A stretch of DNA of 64,000 nt from Platynereis dumerilii (GCA_026936325.1 JAPTHN010000012.1:38264537-38328536); one strand, 5' to 3'; shown: positions 12,401 to 23,936, numbered from the stretch's first letter. Notes: generated by a model not told the origin, from the sequence alone. Numbers and translations: made by a program.

Positions 12401-12652
12401 TGCTTCTAATACTTCCGTGACGTGGTCCAAAAACTCTCGTACTGTACGTGTTCTCGTACGTTAATGAGAAATCGTTGGAGCGGTTCCAGTCCGTGACGGA
12501 CGCCCGAGAAGATTTAGTTCCTGGTGATCCGTTAGATCCTTTGCGGCACAGCTTCTGCCAGTGTTCGGAAATATTCGCAAACACAAAATAAATCCAGGGG
12601 TTTGTGCAAGAGTTGAGGCTGGCTAGGAGGAGGATGATTGCCACTGCATCAG
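12348..12652 (-). pseudogene. Vasotocin/oxytocin-receptor-like GPCR copy B, terminal exon (TM7 and C-tail)
   Basis: The exon begins after a strong pyrimidine tract and AG at 12653-12654. It encodes 101 residues from ADAVAIILLLASLNSC through NPWIY (NPxxY) to a 75-residue Ser/Asn/Arg-rich cytoplasmic tail ending NGHSDFV. The donor of exon 3 leaves one base (phase 1), and GAA-G|CT yields the junction APLE-ADAVA, which aligns with APKEASAFIIVMLLASLNSC of oxytocin receptors. This fixes the exon start: the in-frame stretch just upstream is the pyrimidine tract translated. The exon itself is open to its stop, but the partner exons 2 and 3 carry disabling changes, so the locus is called a pseudogene. 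The last codons belong to the tandem repeat at 11545-12400. Confidence 0.8.
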
Positions 12653-15140
12653 CTAAAATGGAGAAAAAATAGAGATATTCAAAATTAGAAGAAATGTCAA
12701 CAAAACTCAAATTCAACAGGGTTATATTAGCCTAGCATGCTGCAATTGAGCCATATGTCCCCAAGAAGGCAAAAAGAATGTCACATGCGAAGCCATTACA
12801 AATCAGAGCAGCTAATACAGACAACTTAATACCCACTGATTATTAGACGGTCTAGTTAATTAATAAACCCTATACAATTGATTTCGGGATATATCCGATT
12901 TCTTCATTAAGGTGAAATACCAGGTGACAATCCACTTAGATTACTGTCAATGTCTCATTAATTACAAACTTAATTAGCCAAACGATATATAACCAATTCA
13001 ACAAGATCTGTCTTGCAAGACATAATGGCCTATAAAACCTATTTCAAAACATAGAGCCATCAAAGACCAAATACTGCAGATTATATGTAATTTCTGTTTT
13101 GGTTAAACATACTAACAAAGTTAAGCGGCATGCCAAATATTCTACCCCAATCTTCACCTTCCATATACACTCTAAAACCTATAGGAGCTAGTGATTAAAC
13201 CTCAGCGGGCTAAGACCGTTTCTTAAAAGTATTTCAAATGGCCAACCCCTTGAGATTTCTAAAAAGAATCCCGTCGACTTTGATCTCAACGACATTCAAC
13301 TTCAATGATTGCGTTTGATTTATAAGGAAAAGTTTACGTCCACATACGTAAAATGAGAGTAACATCCTACCAAATTGTGAGTGTCCCCAACACTTTGATT
13401 TCTGTCATAAACTAATGAAAGGTGGGTTTTGAAAGGTTATGACATAGGGGAAGAGGGGTTTTGGAAGTACTGTATCTTGGCCATCGTCTCATCTTCCCAC
13501 CGTAAATGCAAGTTGCAACGACACCTTTTTATGTCAAGAGACCTTCTGAAGTGTAGTGCTTTGAAACAAAATTGATTTAAAACTTTCCTCTTGTCTTTGG
13601 CATAACCTATAACTGGAATTTTTCACACAAAACTCATTTCAGAAGAAGATAAAGGCTATTTGGCAATATTTTGATGTGTGATTTCTCATCTGAGAGCTGT
13701 TAGTTTTGAAAACGGATATTTTGTAAACAATTAAGAGCTTTATCTTTAAATAGAATGCAAGGCATTGCTACAATACAAATTTCTAAAAGTGGCTCGTCAT
13801 TTAAAATCTAGCCTTAGCTATCTATTCATTGCTCTTGCAAGCTAAACTATGCTAAACCTATCCATAGCTAGCCATAGCTATCCACAAATACTATTGTTTA
13901 AACAAGGGGTAAAGAGATTCCAGTGTATACAAAAGAATAGAAATGGATAGTTATGGATAGATATGGATAAGACTAGTAATGAATGGCTACAGACACCTAA
14001 GTTGAGCCACATTTAGAAATTTGTACTGTATGCTTTGAAATGTTATGACATTGAGGATTTTCCATCAGCCAAGAAATTGTTTTGGAAGTACCGTATCTTG
14101 GCACTCCTCTCATCTTGCCATAGTAATTGCAAGTTATTATGGCACCTTCTTACGTCAAAAGACCTTCAGAAGTGTTGTCCTTTGAAACAAAATCGATTTA
14201 GAACTTTCCTCTTTTCTTCAGTATTCCCTCAAAGTGGAAGCTTATCTTGTTAGTAAGTGGAATTTATCTAAAAGTTAAATCTAAAAAAGGTTCTTGACAC
14301 TGTGACAGGCTATTTGGCAATCCTGACTAGTTATTTCTAGTCTCAGAGCAGTTTGGTCTGACACTTCATAACTTTAAGTATTTTGAAGTATTTAGTTTCC
14401 TTGTGAATCCAAAGTTCACATTGGGCACTGACGGAGCAGAGTTGTTATTATAATTACCTTTAAACTGTGATGAGTGTGATTTTATGTTTGTCATGTAACT
14501 TCTTATAAAATAAATCAAACTAATGTTGTCAGACCAAAATAAAAAAGATATAAAACTTTTTCTTGCTGATTTTTATCTACTTTATGTATAGCACCATTAA
14601 AAGTTTGGCATAAACATGTCAGCCAAACATGGCTGACACCTTTATCGTCTGTCCTGACATCGGAGCTATTTTTAAGATCAAAAACGAGAATTTCAAAAAC
14701 GTGATGTCACATCACGTCAACTTAACGTCTTGGAGTTGAAGAATATTTATCTAATTATTCAGACACAACGGTAAAAAATATAATAATCCCTTGATCTTTT
14801 TCACTTTTGCAGGAATCAGATTACCGTTAACAATACAGTTTAGCAGTTGGGGACACAGAGGTGAAATGTGTCAACTTTTCAAAATGAAAAAGATGTTACA
14901 CCACACTATTACACATACTTCATGATATTATCATAATATTTAATATGTTATGGACTGATATTTATATTGCTTGCGATTCTGTTGCAATAATGACATTTAC
15001 CTCATCAGCAACAAATATGTTGGGTAGGTTGATTTGACAAGCTAAAAATCAAATGTGTCGTGCCTAGATTTTGAGCAATGCAGCAAAATATTACTTATGC
15101 CTAGCCTAGATTTTTTAATATAATTCTATTTCACACTGAC
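12653..15140 (-). repeat. Intron 3 of receptor copy B (shared intron block)
   Basis: This intron aligns with 67-2740 and, inverted, with the intron of copy C (59284-61836). It carries a MITE at 13771-14028. The donor reads GAAG|GTCAGT at 15141/15140. Confidence 0.75.
13771..14028. mobile_element. TA-flanked MITE in intron 3 of copy B
   Basis: 258 bp with 25-bp inverted ends differing at two positions (CARTACAAATTTCTAAA, then GTGGCTC). TA flanks it at 13769-13770 and 14029-14030. The homologous site in copy A (about 1449-1452) is empty, which shows directly where the element landed. It is the same family as 2058-2314 but in opposite orientation and at a different position. Confidence 0.8.
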
Positions 15141-15571
15141 CTTCTAAAGGAGCTTGTTCATCCCAGGCCATCCACATTTGAGCAATGAAAAAAGGCGCCC
15201 AGCAGATCAGATAACACAGAACAACGGTCAAGGTCAATTTCACCGTCTTCATTTTTTACCTAGATAACTTCCGTACATGTCTCCGTGGCAACCACATCTC
15301 TTTATCCTGATAGTTGATGGAGTTTTTCGTGTTTACCCTTTGATATTTGACGTTCTTGACAGGATTGTCTGAGCATCGCATGCTCTTCCAAACGACGTAG
15401 CAGATTCGGCAGATTCGGCCGTAGAAAAACGTAAGTGGTGCAAGAGGAATAACATAGACGGCGCTAGTGAACCATATTATGTAAAAATGCAGCATCCACT
15501 CTGGGTTGATGTGCCCAGCAGTCGTAACTGTCAGAGCCAGGAGATATCTCACGGATGGAAAAGATGAAAAC
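15141..15571 (-). pseudogene. Receptor copy B, exon 3 (TM4 end to TM6), disabled
   Basis: It aligns with copy C exon 3 (58860-59283) across its length, from VFIFSIREISPGSD through DCWA, TM5 (YVIPL), the third cytoplasmic loop and TM6 ([14 protein letters not shown]). Both splice sites are present (AG at 15572-15573, GT at 15139-15140) and the donor phase is the same. Relative to C there is a net loss of two bases just after DCWAH, a 9-bp in-frame tandem duplication giving ICRIC, and a TAA replacing the Ser codon before KMKTVKL. The length difference (431 against 424 bases) is fully explained by -2 and +9. These are host-gene lesions; the exon cannot encode a working receptor. Confidence 0.85.
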
Positions 15572-16120
15572 CTTAAAAAGAATGGAGTATAGTTGTCAAT
15601 TGACATCGGAAAAATATATTATTCATCTGTTATCGATCACTCTTGGGTTTTAAATCACTTTTGAAGAATCTGATGCCAAATGAATTGTATGAAGGCCATT
15701 TGAAAAATCAAAATTGCCATTGTTATTGTCTACCTTTTTGATTCTATAAATCGATTATGAAGTTACGAATAACATCGATGCATACAGAGTAACATTTAAA
15801 ATTGTTATGCTTTTTCACTGTTTGCTCTTCCTCTCCTAATTGGCATCCTTGAGCATTGATATTGCGCATAAATTACAAATCATCAAGCGATTCTCCCACT
15901 TACAATCCATAAATATAGTTCACATTCCTTTCTAATACAAATACCAAATGGATTATTGAAATCCCTATTGTTTGATGAAACAACAATGGTAGTTTTTGCA
16001 TGGAAGCATGGTTTTTCATTTCATTTGTTGTTAGCAAGTATATTGGCATTTCGACATATCCCAATTGCCATGATGTGAAGGACAAATCTAAAAACCAATC
16101 ACGGTTTTTGTATTAGGCTT
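15572..16120. other. Intron 2 of receptor copy B
   Basis: About 550 bp between exons 3 and 2, far shorter than the 1996-bp intron 2 of copy C. No transposon ends are seen. Confidence 0.5.
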
Positions 16121-16267
16121 TGAGAGCTGACAGAATCCATGATGTCATAACTAAGAGATGAACCCTTGAATCGCTCCATGTTTGAGTCTTGAGAGGATGG
16201 CAGATGACCTAGTATCGGTCCAAGGCAGTAGAAGTAGGACTTAGGATGAAACGTACATTGCAACAAC
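16121..16267 (-). pseudogene. Receptor copy B, exon 2 (TM3-TM4), disabled
   Basis: It starts after TTTTGCAG at 16268-16275 and aligns with copy C exon 2 (56702-56863). Relative to C, the Tyr codon after YASS is TAA and one base is lost shortly after, so the DRY region is out of frame. Similarity stops after the codons for LSAL, and the last about 17 bases and the donor site are missing. No exon 1 resembling 52237-52548 was found on the minus strand to the right, so copy B is also 5'-truncated. Confidence 0.8.
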
Positions 16268-16552
16268 CTGCAAAAGAAAGATTTATTTTAGTATTTCACA
16301 GATTGATTGCAGCTACAAAATTTTGCCCAGCTTGCAAATTTTCACTTTTTTCTTATTCTTATTCATGTAAGAGCAGACATGTGTTATTTAATGGCCTTGT
16401 GACATAAATATAATTCAATTACATAGGCAATTATAACCTCCTAAAACGAATGTTGAATTAATTTTATCTATATATTTATACTAAGCCTATTAATATCGGA
16501 TTAGTGATGTAAATGATATTTTTCAAAATTGCCTTGACATCATTTACAGTAA

Positions 16553-16967
16553 GGGACCGTTCAGAATTTATGACTGGGGGGGGTGGGAGTTTTGGCCGAG
16601 GGGGTACTAACTTTTCACAAGTGTTTCAAGGGGGGGGTATTAATTTTTGAGAACACTTCCAAGGGGGGGGTAAGAAATTTTAACAAAGAAAAAAAGTTGA
16701 AAAACACGCATAAACTTCTTTTATTTGGACTTTTTTACGCGCAAAAGTACGCGAAATGACGCGAATCTGTACGCATGGCCGTGTATCACAGTATATATGT
16801 GTGTATTGCTTTATACGTCGAAAGGGGGGGGTACTGAAAATATGCGTGAAACCTAAGGGTGGGGTACTAAAAATCCGCATGAATCTCAAAGGGGGGGGTA
16901 TCAATTTTTGACGGGAAGTTCCAGCAAAACTCCCACCCCCCCCCAGTCATAAATTCTGAACGGTCCC
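16553..16967. mobile_element. PIF/Harbinger-type MITE, copy 2 (most complete)
   Basis: 415 bp with long inverted ends starting GGGACCGTTCAGAATTTATG. The 3-bp target TAA is duplicated at 16550-16552 and 16968-16970. G-run arms (GGGGGG plus GTACTAA/TATTAAT words) surround an AT-rich core with TACGCG words. GG-starting inverted ends with TWA target duplication are typical of PIF/Harbinger; no transposase is inside. Confidence 0.85.
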
Positions 16968-17453
16968 TAATTGCTTCTTAATCCGACAATTTGTCGGAGT
17001 TAATTGTTTGTTTGTCACAGTTCAAGTTCAAGGACTATTACTAAATCATTTACATTTGTTGTTCAACTATAGTTTTTGTAGTAAACGGTAGACAGATAAT
17101 TCGAAAGCATTGGATGCCAGTTTACGAAACATAATTAATACATAATTAATACATCATCAACAATCTCAACTGGTGATAGCTTTTCATTTCATTTTGCTGA
17201 GCCAAAGCTACAGCAGATGACCTATGCAGCCAAATGGTAGCTGCCATGCATGCGCCCTACCACTCATCCGGTCTGAGGATGGCCCAGGAAAGATGACAAA
17301 ATGGCATAAATGGATTAATGCTGAAGATAGGTATTTGGGGGGCTATTCATTTACTTTTTCTTGGGGTCCCAATTGTCAGCGTTCGCTTCTTCTGTATCAG
17401 CAAAACCTTTGTTTTTACTGAACAGAAAAACCTAAAAAGAGGAAGGCTCAGAA

Positions 17454-17670
17454 CCACACTCTAAGAAAGGTTCATCTTCAGCAGACAGCACGCAAACTTA
17501 TCCCAGAAGTTCTGGACATTTTTGCACAAAAGAGGATTGCAAGGATTAGGTCTAAGTATTAATAAGATGGGCAACTGTCTCAGGCTTACATGGGCCTGGA
17601 GCAGGCATTTCCATGGCGACAGGTCGGATGACTTTATTTCCATGGTTACCAAGCACAAATCTATGTTAGT
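17454..17670. repeat. Dispersed repeat, CCTGGAGCAG family, copy 1
   Basis: It shares GTTCTGGACATTTTTG, GATTGCAAGGATTAGG, GGAGCAGGCATTTCCATGG and TTTCCATGGTTACCA with 17826-18017 and, inverted, with 54776-54957. A CACTCTAAGAA motif lies at the left edge (17457). Class unknown. Confidence 0.6.
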
Positions 17671-17825
17671 ACCATAGATGTAACAGCCCAAAAAGAAATA
17701 TTTCTTTGCGGAAGACGAAATTATATGCATATGCAGGTGAGTTCCTCATCATACATATTTATATCAAATCAACCTATATTTTCTCTTCTCATGCATAAAA
17801 AAATGAGAAAAAACCATGCCTCTTA

Positions 17826-18017
17826 GAAAGTTTTCTCTGAGGCAGACACTGCCCAGTGCCCACAAAGTTCTGAAGTTCTGGACATTTTTATCTAAGATAA
17901 GATTGCAAGGATTAGGACCAAGTAGTAGTGAGTTAGGCAGCTGTCTCATTGAGACGTTTACATGTGCCTGGAGCAGACATTTCCATGGTAACCATACAAT
18001 TTCCATGGTTACCAAGG
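17826..18017. repeat. Dispersed repeat, CCTGGAGCAG family, copy 2
   Basis: Direct-orientation partner of 17454-17670 about 370 bp away. It contains GTTCTGGACATTTTTATC, GATTGCAAGGATTAGG and two CCATGGTTACC-type palindromic words. Confidence 0.6.
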
Positions 18018-18022
18018 AATGA

Positions 18023-18347
18023 TAGGTAGATCGATAGATAGATATGGTAAGTGCAGCAATCTGAGCCCAGTTGTGGGCATTCACGAAGGTTGATTGATGA
18101 GATGGGAGAGAGCAGGAGTCCTCAACATGTTACTCATTTTTCCCATGTGAAGGATCTTTTACTTGCCCAGCATAGATATTGATACAAGGGGCCGCCAATT
18201 TAAAGTCTGATCCGAACGGCATCTAGCTGGGATTTTGCTCACAAACGTCCACTGAAATTGTTTGGTTCCCTACCCGTGGTTCGAACCCATGCAGGCAAAG
18301 ACCTTCAGCAGAGCAGGCACCTACACGTAAGCTACTTGGCCACCCTG
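18023..18347 (-). mobile_element. Full-length tRNA-derived SINE
   Basis: Read on the minus strand, the head at about 18347-18270 carries a box A-like TGGCCAAGTAGC and a box B GGTTCGAACC, the two internal RNA polymerase III promoter elements. A tRNA-unrelated body and a short TATC tail (18029-18044) follow. A copy truncated at the head lies at 6200-6410 and a plus-strand copy at 25853-26410. Confidence 0.75.
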
Positions 18348-18599
18348 TGAGTCCTCGTACTCCATTTGTCTGAGTGCTGAACATGTCAAAATGTGTTAAT
18401 CTTTAGTACATATTGCACTGTAATAGCTACACTCCATTTTGTTTTCCTCAGAGAGACAGGGAATTTTTTTCACCATATAAATGCAGTACAACATTCTACA
18501 AGTGGCTAGACAGATAAATACAAGAACACTGCATCATGCATTATCATGAGTAATACGGTCTGCAGTAGAAGTGGAATGATTTGTTCATTCACAGTGCCA

Positions 18600-18790
18600 G
18601 ATTGTATCAGTGCTTAGTACGGGTTATCCTAAAGCAGTTAACTCCTATTTATAACTTATATTTTTAATGGGTTACAAGGAAAATAAGCTGACCACGTGTT
18701 ATATAATGATTAAATTACTTTCCCAGTAGCCCAGTTAAAAGATAAGTTGTAGGAGTTAACCACTTTAGGATAACCCTTGTTGGGCTTTGA
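18600..18790. repeat. Dispersed repeat with GGTTATCCTRAA core, copy 2 (palindromic)
   Basis: GGGTTATCCTAAAGCAGTTA near the left end is answered by the inverse AACCACTTTAGGATAACCC near the right end, with TCCTA/TAGGA arms continuing inward. It is a MITE-like fold of about 170 bp. Confidence 0.6.
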
Positions 18791-18834
18791 TAAAATCATG
18801 AACAGATGTCTTTTTTTTTCATGAACGCCATGTA

Positions 18835-19237
18835 CAGTACAACCATCATAAAATGGCTCGTCAGTTTGGATCGACACTTATCTATCGATCTGTAGTGATC
18901 CATGGCGATCTTGGTTGATACGGAGTGATCAATCTGGAGTGATCTGATGTGATCTGTATCTATTAATCAAAATTAATATTAATAAATTTATTTTTCTGTA
19001 CCAAATAACTTCTGGATATGTTTCCTTAATCAATATGTTCAATTGTTAGATTGATTTTATGTGTTCTTTGACTTATAATCTTAAATAATTGACATGATTG
19101 ATTTTCACTAAAAGTGGATTAGTAGATCACTACAGATAGAGTTATATCATCTCAGATCACTACAGATCACTCTTTATCCAGACCGCTCTGGATCGCTACA
19201 AATCACTATGTTAAGCCATTTCAAGATGGTTGTACTG
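18835..19237. mobile_element. TA-flanked MITE with CAGTACAACCATC ends
   Basis: The ends CAGTACAACCATC and GATGGTTGTACTG are inverted, and TA flanks at 18833-18834 and 19238-19239. The inside carries many TGATC/GATCA words (AGTGATCT, GATCACTAC). Tc1/mariner-type MITE by target choice. Confidence 0.75.
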
Positions 19238-19239
19238 TA

Positions 19240-21280
19240 TAAACCATGTTAAATCGTATAAATTGTATGTGGTTCTTTATACACATCTAAATGAACATGC
19301 ATGTACAAGAACAATAAAGATAAAATGATTATGTAGTGGTTTTTCTCACTATATATGACATGAAGAGAAATCTTACATATAGGTCTATGCACAGTTTGAG
19401 TAAAGCAGAAGGAACAACGTCTTAAAACTCGACCTCTTTTTTAACCTTATGAACTCTTTGTATACATATGTACGTGACAACCTGCATTTCTGAGACATGC
19501 ATAGACGAAATGTGGACCCTTTACACAATAAGCCATTTGAGGCCATGTCCTGCTTAAGTAGCATTGCTAAAGCATCGATAAAAAAAAAAACTTTAAGTTG
19601 TCGAAAAGCACAGCAGAGGATGTAGACAATATAACTGACTGAAAATATGGCAATTCCTCCTTTGTCAGTGTTCGAGGAACCATTTTGCGGTTCAACAAGA
19701 ATACTTATATATGTTGCAAATTGGTGAAATATGAAAATTAAGGTGTGGGCGATGAACTTTTCTCCGAATTGCTCTAATATGACTCATGACACTGTATGAT
19801 GTGTGTGGAGCATACATCCTAGAAATGTACCTTCCCTCCAGATGGAAAAAGTCCTTTGATATATAAGTGTTGGCTAATTTTCGGATTGGAATTTATGTGC
19901 TTCTCTTAATACTACTGGGAATAATTATCCAGATAACAAGGATATTACCCCGATGAGGCTGTCTCGCACAGTTAACAAAGTGGCTCTTCTGGGAAACTAC
20001 ACTATAGGAGTAAAAATAGTGTCAGTGTAGTATTAGTGTGAACGAGTCACCGACAACTTTGGAAAGTTACATTTTTGCATTATAATGCTGGTGATATGGT
20101 AAAGTGATATAAGAATAAGACAGTTTTCATTTCATTTTATGGAGATCAGTCCAGCAAACAGCGATTGCGAATACTGAATTAACGAATTCCAGTTAATATT
20201 CAAAATAAAGCCCTCCTTCGAGCCATTTCTTGAAAACGGCTCCTACGAGACTAGTATCTCAACCATTTTAGAGGTAGTTTTCGAGAATAAATAAGCTGCT
20301 GTTGGTACTTTTATCAGTCCAAAACTCACAGGCACTAGATGATAAAGAACTAAATACCGGAATATCTCTTGTAATGTTATATAAGACAATGAGTTTCTCC
20401 ATGGTTGTGAAAGGGTATACCACTATTGGCAGGATGTTGGGGAGTCGAAGTGTGGATGCTTTTTTTGTGTACAACATACCCATTATGCTGACATCTTTCT
20501 GATAAGTAACAAAAATGTATTCCGAATGTGTGTGAAATTGTTATTGATGCTTGTTATATACTTTTAATATACTCTTGCCATAGTTTTCCCGATAATCAAG
20601 AGAAGTTTCCTGTCTGCTCAATGGGTCTGAGAAAAAAGAATAATTCTACAACAGAATACCATTAGCAAGATGCGGGACTAAGTAAACACATTGCATAAAT
20701 TTGTCACTGGTGCAAAATATGTTTAAGTTGTCACATCTTTTCCCTGAGAAGTATTACAATGATGTATTCATTTGCTCAACAATTATAAATCATTTTAGAG
20801 GTAAAACATTTGTTTATTTATCATATTTGAAGATCTTGAGTCCTTTTTATTTCTGTATCATTGATTTTTTTAACTTTTAAAGAGTACGTTTTTAAGCATT
20901 TAAAATTAGTACATTCCATTAAAATATCTGCCATAATGAGAGGTGTTGAGGAATTGCCCTCTTTGGAAACTCATTAGAAACCCCCCAAGTTGCCTCATTA
21001 AAAGTTTCTGTCAGACAATCAGACTTCGTAACAATTTGCCCTTGTCTGACAAGCAAGAAAAGAATTAGCAAACCAGACATCTCCAAGTAACTTCTGTGCA
21101 GCAGATAATGGAACCTGATATCTTGATTGCAGCAAAAAAGTTTTATGCATCTTTTGCTCTTTGATGTGTCCTCCTCAAGTTATGATTTGCCAATGAAACT
21201 GAATAAAATTTGATATAACACCCCAATTGTCATACAAATGTATTGATAGTTACAATGGTACCTGCATTTTAAGACCCCCT
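19240..21280. other. Intergenic DNA, nothing recognised
   Basis: About 2 kb of AT-rich sequence. Two short overlapping open frames on opposite strands at 20268-20502 have no recognisable domain and look like chance. Confidence 0.4.
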
Positions 21281-21281
21281 G

Positions 21282-21493
21282 CACTGTAAAATTTGAAATT
21301 TTGAGTCAGCTCAAATAATTGAGTGAGATGGTAGCACAATTTGTTTGAGTTATCATAGCCTGTTGTTTTGAGTTATCATCCATTTTCCATTGCTATAACT
21401 TACAAACAACAAGCTATGTTAGCTCAAAGGAGTTGTACAATCATCTCACTCAATCATTTAAGCTAACTCAAAATCATAATTTTTTTACAACGT
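21282..21493. mobile_element. GAGTCAGCTCA palindromic MITE, copy 1
   Basis: The left arm (CACTGTAAAATTTG, then TTTTGAGTCAGCTCA) and the right arm (inverse) pair across about 210 bp. Further copies lie at 49534-49742, 51420-51618 and 51822-52028. This copy is the most decayed at its right end. Confidence 0.7.
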
Positions 21494-21539
21494 GTTGAAG
21501 ACCTTCTTGCCTTATATAACCCCCTTCCGGACTCACTAC

Positions 21540-21700
21540 AATTTGTCTCACAACATGTGAACAGGTGTTTGGCCTGGTTGCTCAGCATCTCCAAGTCCTA
21601 CTCCAGAAATACACATACTCACAGATAGAAGAGCAAATTTGTAATTTATCTATCACATTTTTGTGAGGTTTTCATGCTTCTTTTGTCAGATTTTTTACGA
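21540..21700. repeat. Fragment of the 42-50 kb duplicated block
   Basis: The words TGTGAACAGGTGTTTGGCCTGGTTGCTC and following match 43385-43460 and 47790-47860 in direct orientation. Confidence 0.5.
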
Positions 21701-22056
21701 AGACTACAGGTGCATTCTAGAAATGAGACAGACTGTAAGTATAAATGCGTACCTTTTTCACCCCAAACAATAGGCCACACGCAAACGGGTGACCACTTCA
21801 TAATCACAAAAGGGGTGGTCTTATAACCTATTCAGCACTTTATATCTATGTCAGAGATATTCACTTTGCTGTGAATACCGCTATTAGGAAGGGAAATATC
21901 ACATTAAATTCCATTTTAATTAGTTATGATATATGACAAAAGATATAGTGTTTTGATACCATGACCATTTGTGTTTGAATTTGGTGACACAAGTGATCTG
22001 TGCTCTGGTTATTGGATGGACAAATTGATTAATAATACACAAATAATCCATTAGTA

Positions 22057-23034
22057 GGGGAGACCGGGGCTGGTTGTCACAGGGGCAGGTTGTCACACTT
22101 TCGGGGCAGGTTGTCACACTTTCGGGGCAGGTTGTCACACTTTCGGGGCAGGTTGTCACACTTTCGGGGAAGGTTGTCACGCTTTCGGGGGCAGGTTGTC
22201 ACACTTTCGGGGCAGGTTGTCACACTTTTGGGGCAGGTTGTCACACTTTCGGGGCAGGTTGTCACGCTTTCGGGGGCAGGTTGTCACACTTTCAGTGCAG
22301 GTTGTCACATTTTCGGGGCAGGTTGTCACACTTTCGGGGCAGGTTGTCACGCTTTCGGGGGCAGGTTGTCACACTTTCGGGGCAGGTTGTCACACTTTCG
22401 GGGCAGGTTGTCACACTTTCGGGGCAGGTTGTCACACTTTCGGGGCAGGTTGTCACGCTCTAATGAAATTAAATTGTCATATCCTTAGTACATTCTACTG
22501 ATGATTGATGATGTAAGCAGAAAAGGCATAGCGTCTAAATAGATCTATTTCAAATTTTCAAAAGGAATTTGCAGAAAAATTCTACAGTCTGCACTCACCC
22601 TCTTCCTTATCAAAATGCATTTCTGTTGCCTTGATAAGTCAAAATTTGTAGCACCCTTGTACAGAGTCACATGATTGTTAAGGTCTGCACTGGGCAAGTA
22701 GGGGATTCCTGACATGTCCAAAATAACTTGTCTCATTCAGGATTTGACTTACAGAGTCTCACTGCCTGCATTCAAACTCTTAACCAAAAGTGTGACAACC
22801 TGCCCCGAAAGTGTGACAACCTGCCCCGAGTGCTGAATTTTAAAAAAATGTCCAATATGACATCAAGATTTTGAATGACATAGGTATATATTCACCAGAT
22901 AGATTTAAGTTACTCCTGTACTGACTTTCATATACAATGGCAGTGCCCCTACTTGCTTTATATAGAAATAGAGCATGTTTAAATTCTACACAGTGTGACA
23001 ACCTGCCCCTGTGACAACCAGCCCCGGTCTCCCC
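22057..23034. mobile_element. Palindromic DNA element with minisatellite arms (GTTGTCAC type)
   Basis: The ends are perfect inverted repeats over about 43 bp starting GGGGAGACCGGGGCTGGTTG. TA is present at 22055-22056 and 23035-23036. The left arm has expanded into an 18-unit 21-bp minisatellite. The right arm holds two inverted units (22789-22830) plus the terminal unit. The core (22500-22780) encodes nothing recognisable. A relative with a different internal motif lies at 58031-58825. Confidence 0.8.
22082..22459 (+). repeat. 21-bp minisatellite GGGGCAGGTTGTCACACTTTC, about 18 units
   Basis: The units are near-identical. A variant with CACGCT instead of CACACT recurs at 22178, 22263, 22348 and 22454, spaced 85, 85 and 106 bases. 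This is a higher-order structure of four units plus one base, then five. Because 21 is divisible by three, several frames stay open on both strands; these are not genes. Confidence 0.95.
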
Positions 23035-23085
23035 TAAATGGAGATATAGGACCAGCGTCTTTAACAAAAGCTGTGATATGAAGAG

Positions 23086-23440
23086 ATGCAAACTGTATCT
23101 GGCGCACTATCTCACTTCAAGAAAAATTCTAACTTCCCTTGGCATATCTTTAAAAATTTCTTGAACAAACTTCTTTGGCAAGTTATGTTCATTGCCATTG
23201 CAAAGAGTTTCATGCTGGTGACATTTGTGAGACACATGTTAAATTGTAAGGACCTGCGGCAATGTAAGCCTCTGCACTCTACAAATTACGATGTTTTTAT
23301 CTGAGAAGTTTACACACTTGACAATTTCATATGGACCAGTTCAGGATGAACTTCTCTGAACTTGTCTGCACTGTGTTTGACACGAGAAGTTGTCAAAAAT
23401 CTGAATGAACTACTATCTTTGCATGCCTAATTCAACCAGA
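23086..23440. repeat. Duplicated segment, partner of 34090-34440
   Basis: The words CTTCTTTGGCAAGTTATGTTC, GAGACACATGTT and CAGTTCAGGATGAACTTCTC are shared with 34090-34400. The similarity resumes at 24838-25080 (partner 34440-34640), so about 1.4 kb is extra here. Confidence 0.65.
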
Positions 23441-23579
23441 GCAAATGCAATCCACTGCAGTTGATTGCAGCTCTTCTCTCCTCCTTTAATCACAATGTAT
23501 GTTTTTAATTACTACTATACTGTGTTATTATCTTCCTTTTAAAATAATTTTTTATTCATTTTAATAGATTTCTTTTATA

Positions 23580-23705
23580 GTGCCCCCCTGAATCATCAAA
23601 AATGTATTTTTTGCTGGTGCCCCCCTCCCCAGTTAGAGCTCCAAGAGGTACTGGTGCATGAAGGAGGCCAAGAGGGGGCTGTACCAAAAGGAGGGGGGCA
23701 GAATT
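23580..23705. repeat. C/G-run bracketed segment
   Basis: TGCCCCCCTGAATC at the left is mirrored by AGGAGGGGGGCAGAATT at the right, a MITE-like fragment of unknown family. Confidence 0.3.
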
Positions 23706-23936
23706 AGGAGCATGGAGCCATGGACAATTATGACAGTGGACAATTACAGTGAAAATATGACAGTTTTCACTCATTTATGGAAATGTGGGGACTTTGACAC
23801 TATATTTTAAGCTCTGACACATTGGAGAATGGTTTCCTGGAAAGCATATTGAAAAGAGAACATTGAAAGTGAGCACAGGATGAAGCAGCACTGTCTGGAA
23901 TTATTTTTTTTGGAAAAGTGTGTCAGACGGACACTA

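Noticed and set aside
12653-12716. Extending the copy B terminal exon upstream through FEYLYFFSIL
   Set aside because: These residues are the translated pyrimidine tract. Alignment with oxytocin receptors and the phase of the exon 3 donor place the exon start at ADAVAI.
18270-18347. Possible tRNA gene on the minus strand
   Set aside because: Box A and box B are present, but the sequence is the head of a SINE with body and tail and has related copies nearby; no complete cloverleaf is supported.
22082-22459. Regular repeats resembling a CRISPR array
   Set aside because: There are no unique spacers; units are contiguous 21-mers inside a eukaryotic DNA element.
22074-22488. Several overlapping long open frames on both strands (Gly/His/Val/Thr-rich) in the array
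   Set aside because: They are translations of a 21-bp minisatellite, whose length is a multiple of three; all frames repeat and none is a gene.
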